DNA of 64,000 nt from Cynocephalus volans (GCF_027409185.1 NC_084463.1:45548407-45612406), one strand, 5' to 3'. Counted from the stretch's first letter, positions 24,678-36,689 are shown. The notes: generated from the letters alone by a model not told the origin. Numbers and translations are program-made.

Positions 24678-26060
24678 TTATTCATTTATTAAAAAATTAG
24701 AAGCTGTCAAGGAGTCAGAGTCAATGGACTCAAGGACGTTCTCATGAAGAAAAATCAGCATTACTTCTGCTTGATGAGTCTGTTGGAACATGGAGCATAA
24801 CAGTTTAGTCACTATAAGAAAACACAAGATACAGAAGACACTAATTCCGGCAATAACCCAAATTCTTATGTTTAAACTGGAAAAGCAATGGGTAGGATTA
24901 AGCCAATGGGCCAAATCATTTAAATGATTAATAGTAATCTTTTGAGTTTTTTCTTGAAGCAGTGTCATTTGCTATAGAAGTTTAATTATTAAGTTTTGAA
25001 TATCTCCATGTAAATCAGAATGAAAATTTCCATGTAAAATCTTTGTACATTCTTTCATGTAGTGAAGGAATTAAAGTTTAGATTGAGATAGAAGTTCAGA
25101 GGTCAAATTTTGAAAAGAGCCATTCTTTGTGCCATTTGGATAGAATGAGAGCAGTCACTGCTGTAGCAGTTGTGGCTGTAGAGGCCATAAGAATGTCCAA
25201 GAATCTCTTAGGGTGCACTCTCTAGAGCAGAGGTGACTTGCTCCAGGGCAGAATTCCCCATCCATTGTCATGTGAGGTTAACAGGTAACCAAGCTTCTGC
25301 TCTCTGTTTTAATGTAAACATACAAGAAATATTAAAATTAGAGATAATAAAGTATAGGGAGATGGCAAATATATGGATCAAAACTTAGTCAATGGTATCA
25401 TTAGCTATCCAACATAATTTATTTTCTGTAGAATTATTTGAACAGCAAGAGACCCGATTAAAGTCCAGACCATTTCCAATAGCAATCCAGGGGTGAGAAC
25501 CAACAGGAATGTTGGGTTTAGGATGAAATTTTTCCCATTTAGAATTTCCACTGACTCCTGCAGTTTGAATAAATATTTGATGTTTCACAGCTATAATACA
25601 ATTAAAAGCTGTAAAAATATTATTTATATACCATTGTGGTTGAAAGGGAATGCAAAAGTTGCTAGCAGTGAACTGAGTGCTACAATTGATTCTGCAAACT
25701 TGTAATGGAGCCGGAGACCTCCAGTGTCAGCGGTATCATTAGATGAAAGAGGAGGCTCCGAGTCACCCCAAGTAAGTAGCTCAAACATGGGAGGATTCAA
25801 AACGTGGGTCCAATAAACATTATTACTTATGGAAGGCTGAATAAAAAGGAAAAGCCCATGTGTTATGAACGGGCATGTTACCTCTGGACCTTTGGAATTT
25901 ATAGTTACGTGATTCTGGAGTTCTGGGATTGGACTTGTTCTCACGTGGTGCCACACGATAGGGGCTAATGGCCTTTGCTGGTATCCAAAGTCGGCCTGTA
26001 GGAAAAGAACAAAAGACCCCCTTCCCCATATGAACAATTTAACAGGTTCCAACTATTGTG
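24678..26060 (-). pseudogene. Degenerate betaretrovirus-like env remnant (class II ERV)
   Basis: On the minus strand, consecutive broken frames at 25624-26052, 25385-25588 and 24678-24968 read as surface then transmembrane envelope subunits in the correct order. The surface part has a 'TWGDSE' motif followed by a short variable stretch. The last piece has a hydrophobic segment of about 25 residues ('IWVIAGISVFCILCFLIV') that fits the membrane anchor. Frames are interrupted by stops and shifts, so the gene is dead. Relationship to betaretroviral/ERVK-type env is from motif memory only. Confidence 0.65.
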
Positions 26061-26312
26061 GTCCCGTCGGCAGGCGGTGGCATGAAACCAAGGGTTTAGG
26101 TCTTTCCTCAGTGGGAATAAAATGTCATTCTATGGCTGTTAAAGTTTGAGAATTGCAGTTGTTGTTATTTTTAATTTAGAGTCAACAAGGCCTTACAGAC
26201 CTGCTCATGAGGGGCCAAACCTTTCTCCATACGCCCCCTTTTTTGTTTACGTAGTTGAGATTAGAGGAGGCCATTAGCTCTTTTTACAATTGCCCGTCTG
26301 GTGGGGTTACAT

Positions 26313-26760
26313 TTAATTATCATAAAATAACTGAAAGGCCTTAGGAGTATATGTGGGTCCATAGCCAATTTTAATTTGAATTGGAAAAAGTAGATTAAAG
26401 TCTGGATGAGCAATGAGAATGTCATCCATGTAATGATAATCAAGGCACCTGGAAAAGCCATCCAAGCAGGGTGTAAGGCATGATCTGCAGCATCTTACTA
26501 TTGATCGTACCTTGAGGGAGGACTTTCCATTGGTATCTTTGTAAAGGAGCCCGGCATTAATGTTAGGGAGGGGAGATGCAAGTTTTTCCCTATCATTTTC
26601 ATGCCAGGGAATGTTAAAAAAACAATTCTTTAAATCTATAATCTGGGCTTGAGCCTGAGGGTCTGGGCTTGAGCCTGAGGGTGAGTGTAATTTCCCTCTC
26701 CAATTAACATATTTGTACCACAGTGGCTGGGACAGGAGGTGGCAGGGCAGTTTGGTCATA
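26313..26760 (-). pseudogene. Degenerate retroviral pol fragment (reverse transcriptase, YMDD box)
   Basis: Minus-strand frame with 'IIDLKNCFFNIP' (RT motif A) and, downstream, 'HYMDDILIAH' (catalytic YMDD box). YMDD with that context is typical of class II/betaretroviral RT. Sequence between the motifs is scrambled relative to an intact RT. A 20-bp tandem duplication disrupts the part before motif A. It sits immediately upstream of the env remnant in the same orientation, with only about 260 bases between, so RNase H and integrase have been deleted. Confidence 0.75.
26643..26682. repeat. 20-bp tandem duplication inside the pol remnant
   Basis: 'ctgggcttgagcctgagggt' occurs twice without a mismatch. 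Confidence 0.95.
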
Positions 26761-27079
26761 ACTGAAAGTATAACATTCCAGACAAATCCTTGGTAAAATA
26801 ACCAGTGTTTCCAATTGTGTCCTGTTAAAAGAAGAACAGATCCTTATTGAACTTATGTTAATAACTATATTGCCATAAAATGACAATATTCATGAATAGT
26901 TTTAAAATCCTGGAGGCAAGTAGTAATGTTTTAATTGTTAAAAGGAGCCAACAATGTTTCAAAATAAAGAAATGGTAAAAACCCATAATTTTTTTTAGTT
27001 AATTTAAAAATGTTTTTGTATTAATGGCGAAACCTTGATCTATAGCTTTGGCTTTAAAAATAAAATAAAAATGGGGGAT

Positions 27080-27548
27080 ATGTGGAATATACTAACATTA
27101 ATAAAGCAAATGTATTTCACAGGGCCTAGCTTCCAAGGCACTGTAATTTCAGGTATAGCCTAACTTTTTAGAATTACACATAGAAATGTTAAGCTTGTGA
27201 AAGACAGAAAACTTTCCCCAGGCTAAAGTCTCTGTTGTAGATAAAGAATTGTAAGACAGCAAAATTGCTGGCTCTAAGAACAGATGTCCTTGGTGCAGCT
27301 AAACCTAATGATTGTTGCCATGACAATTATCTTACTGTTCTTTTTATAACCACTTATGTTCCTTTTCTGTAACTTTCTGGACTGGAGAATAAATACTGAG
27401 AGAAAACCCAAGTTTGGGCTTATTTTCTGAGGGGGAATGCCTCTCTTTTGAGGGTTCCTGAAAATTAACCCCATAGGGGCCTCTCACTGCTCAAAAGAAA
27501 TGGGCTTTGAGTAATCCTTTGCATCTCTGTCACCCTGGGAGAGGTGAC
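27080..27548 (+). mobile_element. Probable ERV LTR
   Basis: Begins 'tgtggaatatactaacat' just after the purine-rich 'aaaataaaaatggggga', has TATA-like 'ctttttataacc', a polyadenylation signal 'ggagaataaatactg' 50 bases on, and ends 'gagaggtgaca'. TG…CA ends and signal spacing fit an LTR on the plus strand. The family is unknown to me. Confidence 0.6.
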
Positions 27549-28860
27549 ATTTTGCAGCCCCTTCCTTCATTTTGTTTCAGTTAGCATGTGTGATATTTTG
27601 GTTAGAGGTAGCATGTTTCAGTGAAGAGAGAGAGGACCTCTGAGACACAGTGTTAGGTGCACACCTGGGGGCTGTGGGATGGACGTGTGTGGAGGCAGAA
27701 CTGGTAGGTGGAGAGGGCAGGAGATTGCAGGGGCCAGTGCCCATGGGTTTTCAGGAGTGCCTACTTCTTGCAGAGAGTCATCTTCTTCTAAAGCTGTCTG
27801 TTGTGCCTCCTTCACGGGTCACTGCAGTTCTCTTTAATGGGTCTTATTGGGAGGAAAGGAGAAAGAAACGTTAAAAGAGTGGCCTCTAGATAGAGTGTCT
27901 GTGTGGAGAGGTTGACGTTCTTCATGAATCTTAATATTGATAAATGTCCTAAACAACAATGATTAAAGTATATGCATTCACTGCAACAAACACTGTCTCT
28001 ACCGATGAGTGGAAGTTTGCAATATGGTAGAATTTGTGTGCACACACACGTACACACACACACACACACTGGCATAAATGTCTCAATGGCCTTGTTAATA
28101 AATATGAGAAATGGGATGAGCTCAAAAGTTGATTTTTTAAATGCAAATGAGAAAACGTCCCTCTGTACCCTTCATTATTCTACTTAGGAAGGATGGTAAA
28201 TAAAGGCAGTATTAAATCCTCCTCGCACAACTCTAGCTTTTACTACTCTCAGGCAGAAGTCCTCTTGCAGAGTGATGTTCTCTTCACACTGTCTTAGAAA
28301 ATGGTAGAAAACTTGTGGTAGACTCAATTAAACTAAAAATTCAAACTCTTTTTTTCAGGTCAAACTATACACCCATCTATCCCAGCTTAAATCTCTACTC
28401 ATGTGAGAAGCAAGTGACAGAAATGGATTGTCACAGGTTATTGACAGAGATTTATAACTGACAATGATTTTTTTAGCCATTTCTTGTGATGATTGTAAAA
28501 AATATGTTCTCAGAGTTGGGGGGATGGGGTGTTGTGTGTTCAATAAGCTCTTGGAGCTTTTTCTATGTGGATGATGGATATTTTTTAAAAAGCAATAAAT
28601 AAGAATAAAAATAAAAAACATTGTCTCGTCTTCCTGATAATTTTACAAGAAAAACACATCACTATGGAAGCACAGTGAGGGGACGGGCCCAGGTAGGAGC
28701 TGTCTCAACAATACTGTGCAGAAAAGATGTGCTTCCCGCAGACCTTAACCTGTATGTCGATCTTATTTTCTATATTTAGATTCTTGTCCTGACACAGGGT
28801 TTCTTAAGGGTAATTGAGAAAAAACCATGTGTCAGGTAGACTTTAGTAGTTACACTTTTT
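27549..28860. other. No recognisable gene
   Basis: Contains a short CA microsatellite at 28030-28070. No other feature supported. Confidence 0.4.
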
Positions 28861-28966
28861 TGGCCTGGCCGATTAGCTTAGTGGTTTTGGGCACAGGGTT
28901 ATAACCCCAAAGTCAAGTGTTTGGATCCCCACGCCAGCCAGCTGCCCACAAAATCAAAAACAAACT
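28861..28966 (+). mobile_element. tRNA-Ile-derived SINE
   Basis: 'ggcctggccgattagcttag', 'gggttataaccccaaagtca', 'gtttggatccccacgccagc', then an A-rich tail. Flanked by related 'gttacactttttt' and 'gttatgcttttta', a diverged target duplication. The anticodon-loop region keeps the 'ataac' of tRNA-Ile. Confidence 0.82.
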
Positions 28967-29029
28967 GGTTATGCTTTTTAAATAAAAGTTTGTTGCTTTA
29001 ACTTCTTTTTTATTTTTCTAATTAGAGTA

Positions 29030-29605
29030 TCTTGTGTGTGTATCTGCTTATCCTATTGTGTGTTTGTATGTGTGTGTAGTGGCTGGCTCTACTCAAACTG
29101 TGTGTGTGTGGCGTGTGCCTGCCTCTGCTCACACTGCCATCATATGTATGTATACGTGTGGTGTGTATATGTATGTTGTGTGTGGTGTGTGGTGTGTGTG
29201 TGGTGTGCTTGGTGTGTGTGCTGTGTGCATCTGTATGTGTGGTGAGTGTTTGTGTGTGTGCAGTGTGCGTGCAAGTGTGTGGTGCATATGCGTGCATGGC
29301 ATGTGTATGGTGTGTTAACATGGTGTGTGTCATGCATGTGTGTGATGTGTGTATATCTGTATGTGTGGTGAGTGCATGTGTATGTGTGGTGAGTGTGTGG
29401 TGCATGTGCAGTGTGCTTGTGTGTGTGTTCATGGTGTGTGTGTGGTGTGCATGTATGGTACATGTATCTGCGTGGTGTGAGTATGGTGTGTGTGGCGTGT
29501 GTGTGGTATGTGTGCATGGTGCATGTGTGGTGTTTGTGCATATCTGGTACATGTATGTGTGCATGGTGCGTTGAGTGTGTTGTGTGTGTCTTGTGTGCCC
29601 ACCTC
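29030..29605 (+). repeat. TG-rich degenerate satellite (TGTGTGGTG type)
   Basis: About 575 bases of 'gtgtgtggtgtgtg', 'ggtgcatgtg' and 'gtatgtgtggtgagtg' units. Open frames on both strands (Cys/Val-rich or His/Thr-rich) are artefacts. Confidence 0.93.
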
Positions 29606-30010
29606 TGTTTGCACCCTCCTTGCTGGCTCTCCCACTGCACGGTGGTGGCCCCACAGTCATCAAAGATCATCAGTGTTCTGGCTGTGTCCCAGGCTATCTC
29701 ACCTCCGTCACAGGTGTTGTCCCCTCCTGTGTCTCCATGGCCCTGTCCTAACTGATTGGCTGTATTAGCACAGGCTGCCATTTTAAAGCTTTCATTCTCT
29801 TCTCTTGGTGTTTCTCTAAGTATTTTCACAGACCTCCAGACCTTGCTTGGAACACAGGTTTGCAGAGCTGCACTAACTCCTTGCATCTAGCTGAGCCCAT
29901 ACCTATTAGATGGGTGTTCACAGGAGCTGATTGTGGGTTTCTGTAGAGAAGCAAGAACAGAATTTAATTCCTTTCCCCAGAACCACAGGAAGTCACAGGG
30001 GGGACCCATC

Positions 30011-30370
30011 CGCAGGCACCACAAGGTCATTAGCGCATGGCAGATGGGTCTTCTGATCCACATCCACAGGAGATCTCTGGCACCCCGAGATCTTTAGAGC
30101 ATGATGGACAGAACTTCCCATCTGTGGGAGACCAGCTGTCACCCGAGGTCTGTGGGGTTTTTTTAGCATCAGGTCAGTAAGGGGATCTGGACCATCGACC
30201 TTGGTGTTAACAGCACCAGGCTCTAAGCAAGTGAGTGAACCAGCCAGCCCACGGGATCTTTAGAGCATGGTGGGTGTTTGGAGGGACCCTCCAAACCAGG
30301 AGAGACCAGCTGGCATCCCAAGGTCATCACAGCGTGGTGGACACCATGTGATCAGCATGCAGTAGGGACA
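30011..30370. repeat. About 57-bp minisatellite, four degenerate units, one split by a SINE
   Basis: Units begin near 30011, 30069, 30126 and 30299 and share 'ggagaccagctg', 'gcaccccaaggtc' and 'tttagagcatggtgga'-like blocks. Unit 3 is interrupted at about 30157-30252 by an inverted tRNA-SINE. Confidence 0.75.
30157..30252 (-). mobile_element. tRNA-Ile-derived SINE, inverted
   Basis: The minus strand reads 'gggctggctggttcactcac', 'gcctggtgctgttaacacca', 'aggtcgatggtccagatccc', then a T-rich/A-rich end. Lies inside a minisatellite unit. Confidence 0.8.
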
Positions 30371-30609
30371 GCCACCCAGGTGGGAAGTGGCCCTCAGGAA
30401 GGGGGTGTCTCTGTGAGGCCAGCCGTGTGTTTCACCCAGGCGTCCTCTGCCGAGACAGGCATTGTGAGCACGAGGACATTCAGACCCGGAGGTCCGAGTC
30501 TCAGGGTCTGGTGCGATGCCAGCATCACCTCTGTGCTCGGGCTGCCTTGCCATTCTCCCCGCTTTTTACCCTGAGAAATGCAGGATAGCTCTGTAGGGGG
30601 GTCTCACAT

Positions 30610-32700
30610 GTCATACAGTGTCCTTTCTGATCTCATGACAGTTTTTGACTTAAAGTGTGTTTTGCCTGATATAGTTATGGCCACCCCTGCTCTGATTTGC
30701 TTCCCATTTCCCGGACTGTCTTTTTTATCATGTCATTTTTAGCCTATTTCTGTTCTTAGATTTAAAATAAGTCTCTGATAAACATCATTTTATTTCTAAT
30801 TCTTTTAGCCAGTTTGTGTCTTTTGATATAAAGTTCAATCCATGTATATTTACAGAAATTTCTGAAGTAGGTGGAGTCACTGGTGCCATTTTGTTCAGTG
30901 TTTTCTGTCCCAGCAGCTGTTCTGTTCCTCTTTGTCTCTCACTGTCTTCCTCCTGTGTTGTTCATTTCTGCAGTGACATGATTTGGTTTATGTTATTTCC
31001 TTTTGTGCATTTCTATATTTATTTTCTTTGTGGTTACCATGGGGATAACATAAAGCACCTAAAGGTAAACAATATATTTTATTAAGCTGGTAACAAGTTC
31101 AATTTCATACTATTTTTTTCTTTATACATCTTCTCTCAACTTTCTTAGTATTTCAAATATCATATATGTGTATTCTTTACCTATTAACAGTTTTCTGCTT
31201 ATTTTATGCTTTTCTCTTTCAATTCTAAAGCACGATTTAAAGTGTTTTATGCACCTTCATTATGATGTTACAGAATTTTATATGTACGTTTCCCAGAGAG
31301 CTACACATTCTTTGCATTTTTATATGATTTTCTGTTGCTTCTGCCATCATCACCCCCAAAGGGGAGGGACCCCCTTTAGCATTTTTTTAGGGCACATCTA
31401 GTTGTGATAAACTTTTTCAGTCTTTGTTTATCATGAAAATTATTTATTTTCTCTTCATTAGGAAGCACAGCTTCACTGGATACACTATTCTCGGTTGGAA
31501 GATTTTGAAGCACTTTGACCACATCCCTCCACTCCTTTCTGGCTACAAGGTTTCTGCTGAGAAACTCACTGATGTCACATAGAAGCGCCCTCGTAGGTGG
31601 CACATCACTTTCCTCTTGCTCCTTTAAAACTCTGTCTGTGACTTTTGAAAATTTAATTTTAATGTCTCTGTGTTGATCCTAATTGGGGTTCATTGAGATA
31701 TTCAATTTTGATGTCTGTTCTTTTCCTTAAATTTGAGAATTTCTCAGACATAATTTCTTTTTGTGTTCTTCAGCTTCACCATTTTTGTTTTTGTTTTTGT
31801 TTTACAGCTTGATCTCTTTGCTGATACTTTCTTTTTCTTGATTGTGTTTAGTTGTCTGTATTCCTATTTATAGTTCACTGGGCATCGTTAAGATGGTTAT
31901 TTGGATTCTTTGTCAGGTAATTAATACATCTCCATTTTTTAGGGATGTGAAGATTTATTTAGTCTTTTAATGCAGCTATGTTTCCCTGATTTTTTTCTTT
32001 TAATATTTCTTGTGATCTTCTAAGATTTAGGCATTCAGCAAGATCCACCTGGCACAACCTGTATGAAGTCGCTTTTTCTAGGAGAAGTCTGACACCAGTC
32101 AGCTGGATGAGAGATTCTGGGGACCTATCAAACCTGTTCTCATGATGTGTCTTTTCTGAAATTATGAGTATTTTTTTTTCATCTAAACAGACTGGCTTAT
32201 TTTTTTTAATACTGTAATCTTTTGTAACATCTGTTGTCTGTGACCATTTATTAAGAGAAATTATCTAATTACATAAATGGATTTGAGAACTTTTACTTTT
32301 AGGCATTATTTGTTTCTGTTTCAGATGATTTGGCAAGTTTTGTTAGTTTTGCTTTGTTGGAGTATTTTTTAAAAATAATTATCCCTTATAAAATTAATTA
32401 TTACTCATTATTTCATTATTTGGTCTGTAATTGATTTAGACTTTGTCTCTGTTTAACCTTCCTGAAAAAAAGCAAGACATTTAAATGTATTATTCTTATC
32501 CTAAATGACTCTTAGGCTTTATTTTCCACTTACAAAGTTCTTCCCATTTATTTACATACAATTACCATGTTTTATTTCTGTTTTTATAATGTCATTTGTG
32601 TTTACATAAACCACTTGTTCATCGGTGATATATTTTTAAGACTGCATTTAAAGACTGTTATATAAAATAATGATTTTAATCACTTTCTATTTTTGGACCT
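30610..32700 (-). mobile_element. Old L1, inverted (ORF2 start and ORF1/5' region)
   Basis: Complement of L1: 'gtgttttgcctgatatagtt', 'atggccacccctgctctgat', 'acaaggtttctgctgagaaa' and 'tcctaattggggttcattga'. The same segment type is seen at 2.8-3.2 kb. No open frame. Confidence 0.7.
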
Positions 32701-32750
32701 GTAATGTTTGCCTAGTGTATTATCATACCTAGAGGTGACAGCTTCCCTTT

Positions 32751-33169
32751 CGTATTAGTCCATTTTGGGTTGCTATAACAGAATTACTTGAGACTGGGTA
32801 ATTTATAAGGAAAAGAGGTGTATTTGGCTTATGATTCTGGGACAGCTGCATCGGGCATGGGCCTCAGGCTGCTTCTACTCATGGTGAAAAGTAGCAGGTG
32901 CCGGCGGGTACAAGCAGATCACATGGTGAGAGGAAGCAAGAGAGAGGAAGCAACAGAGAGAGAGAGAAGGTGCCAGGGTCTTTTTAAACAGTGAGCTCTC
33001 CTGGGAACTAATACAGTGACAACTCACTCATTAATCCCCCCTCCCCAGGGAGAGCATTAATCCATTCATGAAGGACCTGCCCCCATGACTCAATCAGTTT
33101 CCAGCACTGCCACATTGGGGATCAGATTTCCATTGAGTTTGGGTGGGACAACACATCCAAACTCCATCA
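32751..33169 (-). mobile_element. MaLR solo LTR (MST/THE1-like), inverted, with target duplication
   Basis: Complement of the same LTR type as 20106-20513: 'gtattagtccattttgggtt', 'gactgggtaatttataagga', 'caggctgcttctactcatgg', ending 'catccaaactccatca'. Flanks are 'ccttt' (32746-32750) and 'ctttt' (33170-33174), a 5-bp duplication with one change. Confidence 0.87.
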
Positions 33170-33174
33170 CTTTT

Positions 33175-33840
33175 TAAAAATTGTGGTAAAATACACATAT
33201 TATTAAATTTACCATTTTATCACTTTTTAAGTGTATATTTTAGTGGCATTAAGGGCATTTACTTTGTTGTACAATTATCACCATTAATCTTCAGAACATT
33301 TTTCATCTTGCAAAAGTGAAACTCTGTACCTATTTAAAAAATAACTCCCAATGTTTCCTCCTCCTGTCTTTTGCAAACACCATTCTACTTTCTGTCTCTA
33401 TGCATTTGACTACTCTAGGTACCTCATAGAAGTAGAATTATGCAGCATTTGGATTTTTGTAACTTTTTTTACATGACATAATGGGCTTAAGGTTCATGAA
33501 TGTTGTAAAATATGTCAGAATTTCCTTTCTTTTTAAAAATAAGTTGTATTCCATTGTATGTGTATATCATATTGTTTATTCATGTATACATCTGTGGATA
33601 TTTAGACTGCTTCTACCTTTGACTAATTTGAAAAATGCTATGTCAACATGAATGTGTAAATATCTCTTCTAGTTCACACTTTTATTTACTTGGGCACATA
33701 TGCAGAAATGGTATTGCTGGATCATAAGAAAAGTCTACTTTTCATTTTTTTGAGAAACCACCATACTGTTTTGTCTCTAGTCTGTACTGTCTTAAAATGA
33801 TACCCACACAGCACAAAGTTTCCAGTCTGCCTATGTCCTC
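33175..33840 (-). mobile_element. Old L1 3' end, inverted
   Basis: Complement of an L1 3' UTR and ORF2 tail: 'ttgtggtaaaatacacatat', 'tgactactctaggtacctca' and 'ggtattgctggatcat'. Confidence 0.75.
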
Positions 33841-33849
33841 ATCAACATA

Positions 33850-34440
33850 CATTTTCTGTCTGGTTTTTAAAATTTTTTGCATTTTTATTAAGGCATAATT
33901 GAAAATTTTATAATTTTAAGGTGTATAATATATAAAATTTACTATTTTAACCATTTGAAGTATACAGTTCAGTGGCATTAAATATATTTACACTGTTCTT
34001 CAGCCATCATTTTATTCACACAGAATGTTATGCACCTTAAAATTTTGTGATGTACTTACTGGCTGAACCATGCACTTAAAAATGTTTAAAATGGTAAATT
34101 ATATTTATCTATCTATACATATATGCACATACAAGTGTACTTCAAAAAGTTCACAGAAAAATAAAATTAAAATATAATACAAATATTTCAATTAATTTTT
34201 GATGACCTCATGTATAAAACAAGAATAAAAATACACATACAAAACTTTTTTTAATGAATGTACTATACCTATATACAGTGACATGAATGACTTTCTCATA
34301 TATAATATTGCATAAAAGCAACCAGACACAGAAGTATGCACACTACAACTACATAATTCAATTTATATAAAATTTAAACAGCAAACAAGATTGTGGTTCT
34401 GAATTCCAGTGATGGTAGTTTGTTGAACTAACACTGTCAC
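33850..34440. mobile_element. Further L1 3'-end pieces in both orientations
   Basis: 33880-34010 repeats the '3' UTR antisense' wording ('aagtatacagttcagtggca'). 34040-34110 is the sense 3' end ('gcacttaaaaatgtttaaaa'). 34280-34440 is another sense piece. 34135-34215 ('gtacttcaaaaagttcac') may be a mariner-type MITE remnant. Confidence 0.5.
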
Positions 34441-35815
34441 AGAAAACAATGATAAAATGTTGATAAAATATTAAATACAATTACATAAAAGCACACGCCT
34501 TTATGTAATACATACATAATATGTGAATATCTGTGTGTAAGACTAATGAGAATTCCAAAAAGAGAAGCAGCAAACAGAGGAACCTCACCTTTTGCAGTTT
34601 TTGTGGATGACTCTGTGCTGAGGGACTTATTTAATATGCACCCAGGCTGTTCAAGATCTAACAGCCTTCACTTCCTGCTGAACCAAGCCTGGAAATCAGC
34701 CAGTGCTAAAAATGAGGGTTTTCTCAGGTCTTTTTTAAAAAGTGTCCCCACATTTCCCAGCACGCACAAAGCTCTCTTAGTTCCCCAGTGTCCTGGGTGC
34801 TGTTGAATACCTCATTACTGAAATGAATTTTCACTCTGGCTTTTCCTTTGGGGCTTTAGTTGATCTATTGTATGTGTCAAGCATAATTTATTCTCTAGGT
34901 GGCTCCAGGCTTTTTGTTTGCTTAACATTTTCAAGCAATTTCTATGAATTTTCCGTATTGATTGGCTTCTGACTTAGACAAAATGGAAAAGAGAGCCTGT
35001 TTCAGACCTTCTGGTAGCCCCCAAAGAGACTGTAACGTGCAAGTGCAACACTTCGCAAGTAAGATGTGCTTTGCTCTCTCTGGAACCAGGGTCAGTCTCC
35101 AGCTGTAGGTCGGTTTCCATTTTCAGAGTTTCCATTTCCTCATGACTCGGTGTCAGGACATTGTGTGTTTCTAGACATTAGCTGTGTAAACTGTTGGCAT
35201 ACACTTAGAGACTTCTTAAGTAAAGTCAGAGGCACACAGTCCTCCCAGCTGCGTTGTGCTGTTATCACACGCGTATTCTGCTTTTGATATAGAGCTGAGC
35301 TGTGGGGTGAGGGGAGCGTTCCATTGACCCATGATTTGTCCTCATTTTAGGAAGACTCTGTCTCTTTGGCTTATGACATTTATAAGTGCTTCTCAGTCCT
35401 TATCCCCTTCTTGGGACTGGAAGCTTAGAGAGGGATGGAGTTGGGCATTTCCCCTGCCCCAGGAGGTTTGGCCCCAGTAAAATCTCAGTTGGTTATTAGG
35501 CTCTTAAGAAATCATTTCCTTTGAAGGCAGCACCTGTTAAGGAGGACAGAATTCAATGGGCATATTTTAAATGCCTACTTTCTCCCTCCTGCTGGAAGCT
35601 GAAAGCCATTATTTTGTGACCTATGTGAGAGCCTGGTAGTGTTTCTGGTGGTAAAACTCCTCAATTTGTGGAAACGTCCAAGACTGGGCACCCCAGAGGT
35701 TTTGACTCAAACTTTATGAATTCGCCAATTCCAGTTTCGGATTCTTCCACCTGGAGCGCTTCTTACAGAGGTTTGCTTGTGGTTTTCTGATCAAGTAAGG
35801 ATGATTGTTTGAAAG
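34441..35815. other. No recognisable feature
   Basis: Open frames here lack homology I recognise. Apparently unique intergenic sequence. Confidence 0.4.
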
Positions 35816-36345
35816 AGCCTCTTTCTCCAGCGTCTGTATCTGTCTCTGTCTCGCTATCTCTCCGTGTCTCTGTCCCCCTCTATCTCTCCTTGTCTCTGTA
35901 TCTGTTTCTCCATCTCCCTGTCTCTGTCCACCTGTCTCTCACTGTCTCTCCCTATCTCTGTATCTCCTGCTGTCTCTCTATCTTTTGCTGTCTCTGTCTC
36001 TCACTATCTTTTGCCATCTCTTTCTCTCTCTGTCTGTCCCTCTGTCTCTCTGTTTCTTCATGTCTATCCATATCCATCCCTCATCTCTCCCTGTCTCAAA
36101 ATTTCTGTCCCTCTTTCTTTCCCTCCATGTCTGTACCTGTCTCACCCTGTCTCTGTCCCTCTGTCTCACTGTCTCCCCATCTCTCTCTGTGTGTCTTTGT
36201 GTCTCCCTATCTCTGCCTTTATCTCTCACGATCTCTGTTTCTGTTCCTCTGTCTGTCTCAGTCTCTCCCTGTCTCTCCACTTCTCTCTGTCTCTGTCTCC
36301 CACTGTCCCCCTCACTGTCTGTCATCCATCTGGTCCTGTCACATT
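35816..36345 (+). repeat. Pyrimidine-rich (TCTCTG/TCTCCC)n tract
   Basis: About 530 bases almost entirely C and T with regular G, built from 'tctctgtctctccctg'-like units. Long open frames in all three plus-strand frames (Ser/Leu-rich) and in the minus strand (Asp/Arg/Glu-rich) are artefacts of composition. Confidence 0.93.
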
Positions 36346-36689
36346 CTCCTCCTTGGCCACAGGCTGACACAAGGAAGAGGAAGGAAGAGGAAGGGCCGGG
36401 CGTGTGTCTGTGGCACCAGCAGTGTGGAAACCACGTGATGCGTATCTTGTCACCACTGGGATTTGTGTTTCCTTTGCTCTTAAAGGTGTAAGTACCTAAG
36501 AGCATCTGATAAACCTTCATTATGGATGTGATTTTAATTAAGTGCTTAAGAGTACTTGATTAAATATGTTCATAACCGATATCTAAGTATTTGGAAAAAT
36601 TAACTGTTAAATATTGAATTTATTGTTTAAATGTTTAATATGCAGTGTTTAAATATTTGAAGAAATTTTATTTAACAGATTTATTGGAT

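Noticed and set aside
29022..29886. 248- and 213-codon minus-strand frames
   Set aside because: Artefacts of the TG-rich satellite (His/Thr repeats).
30011..30370. CRISPR-like repeat array
   Set aside because: Vertebrate DNA. Units are contiguous degenerate tandem repeats without spacers.
34546..34806. 86-codon plus-strand frame
   Set aside because: No homology, promoter or splice evidence. Consistent with chance.
35805..36520. 228-, 209-, 180- and 167-codon frames
   Set aside because: All come from one pyrimidine tract open in every frame.
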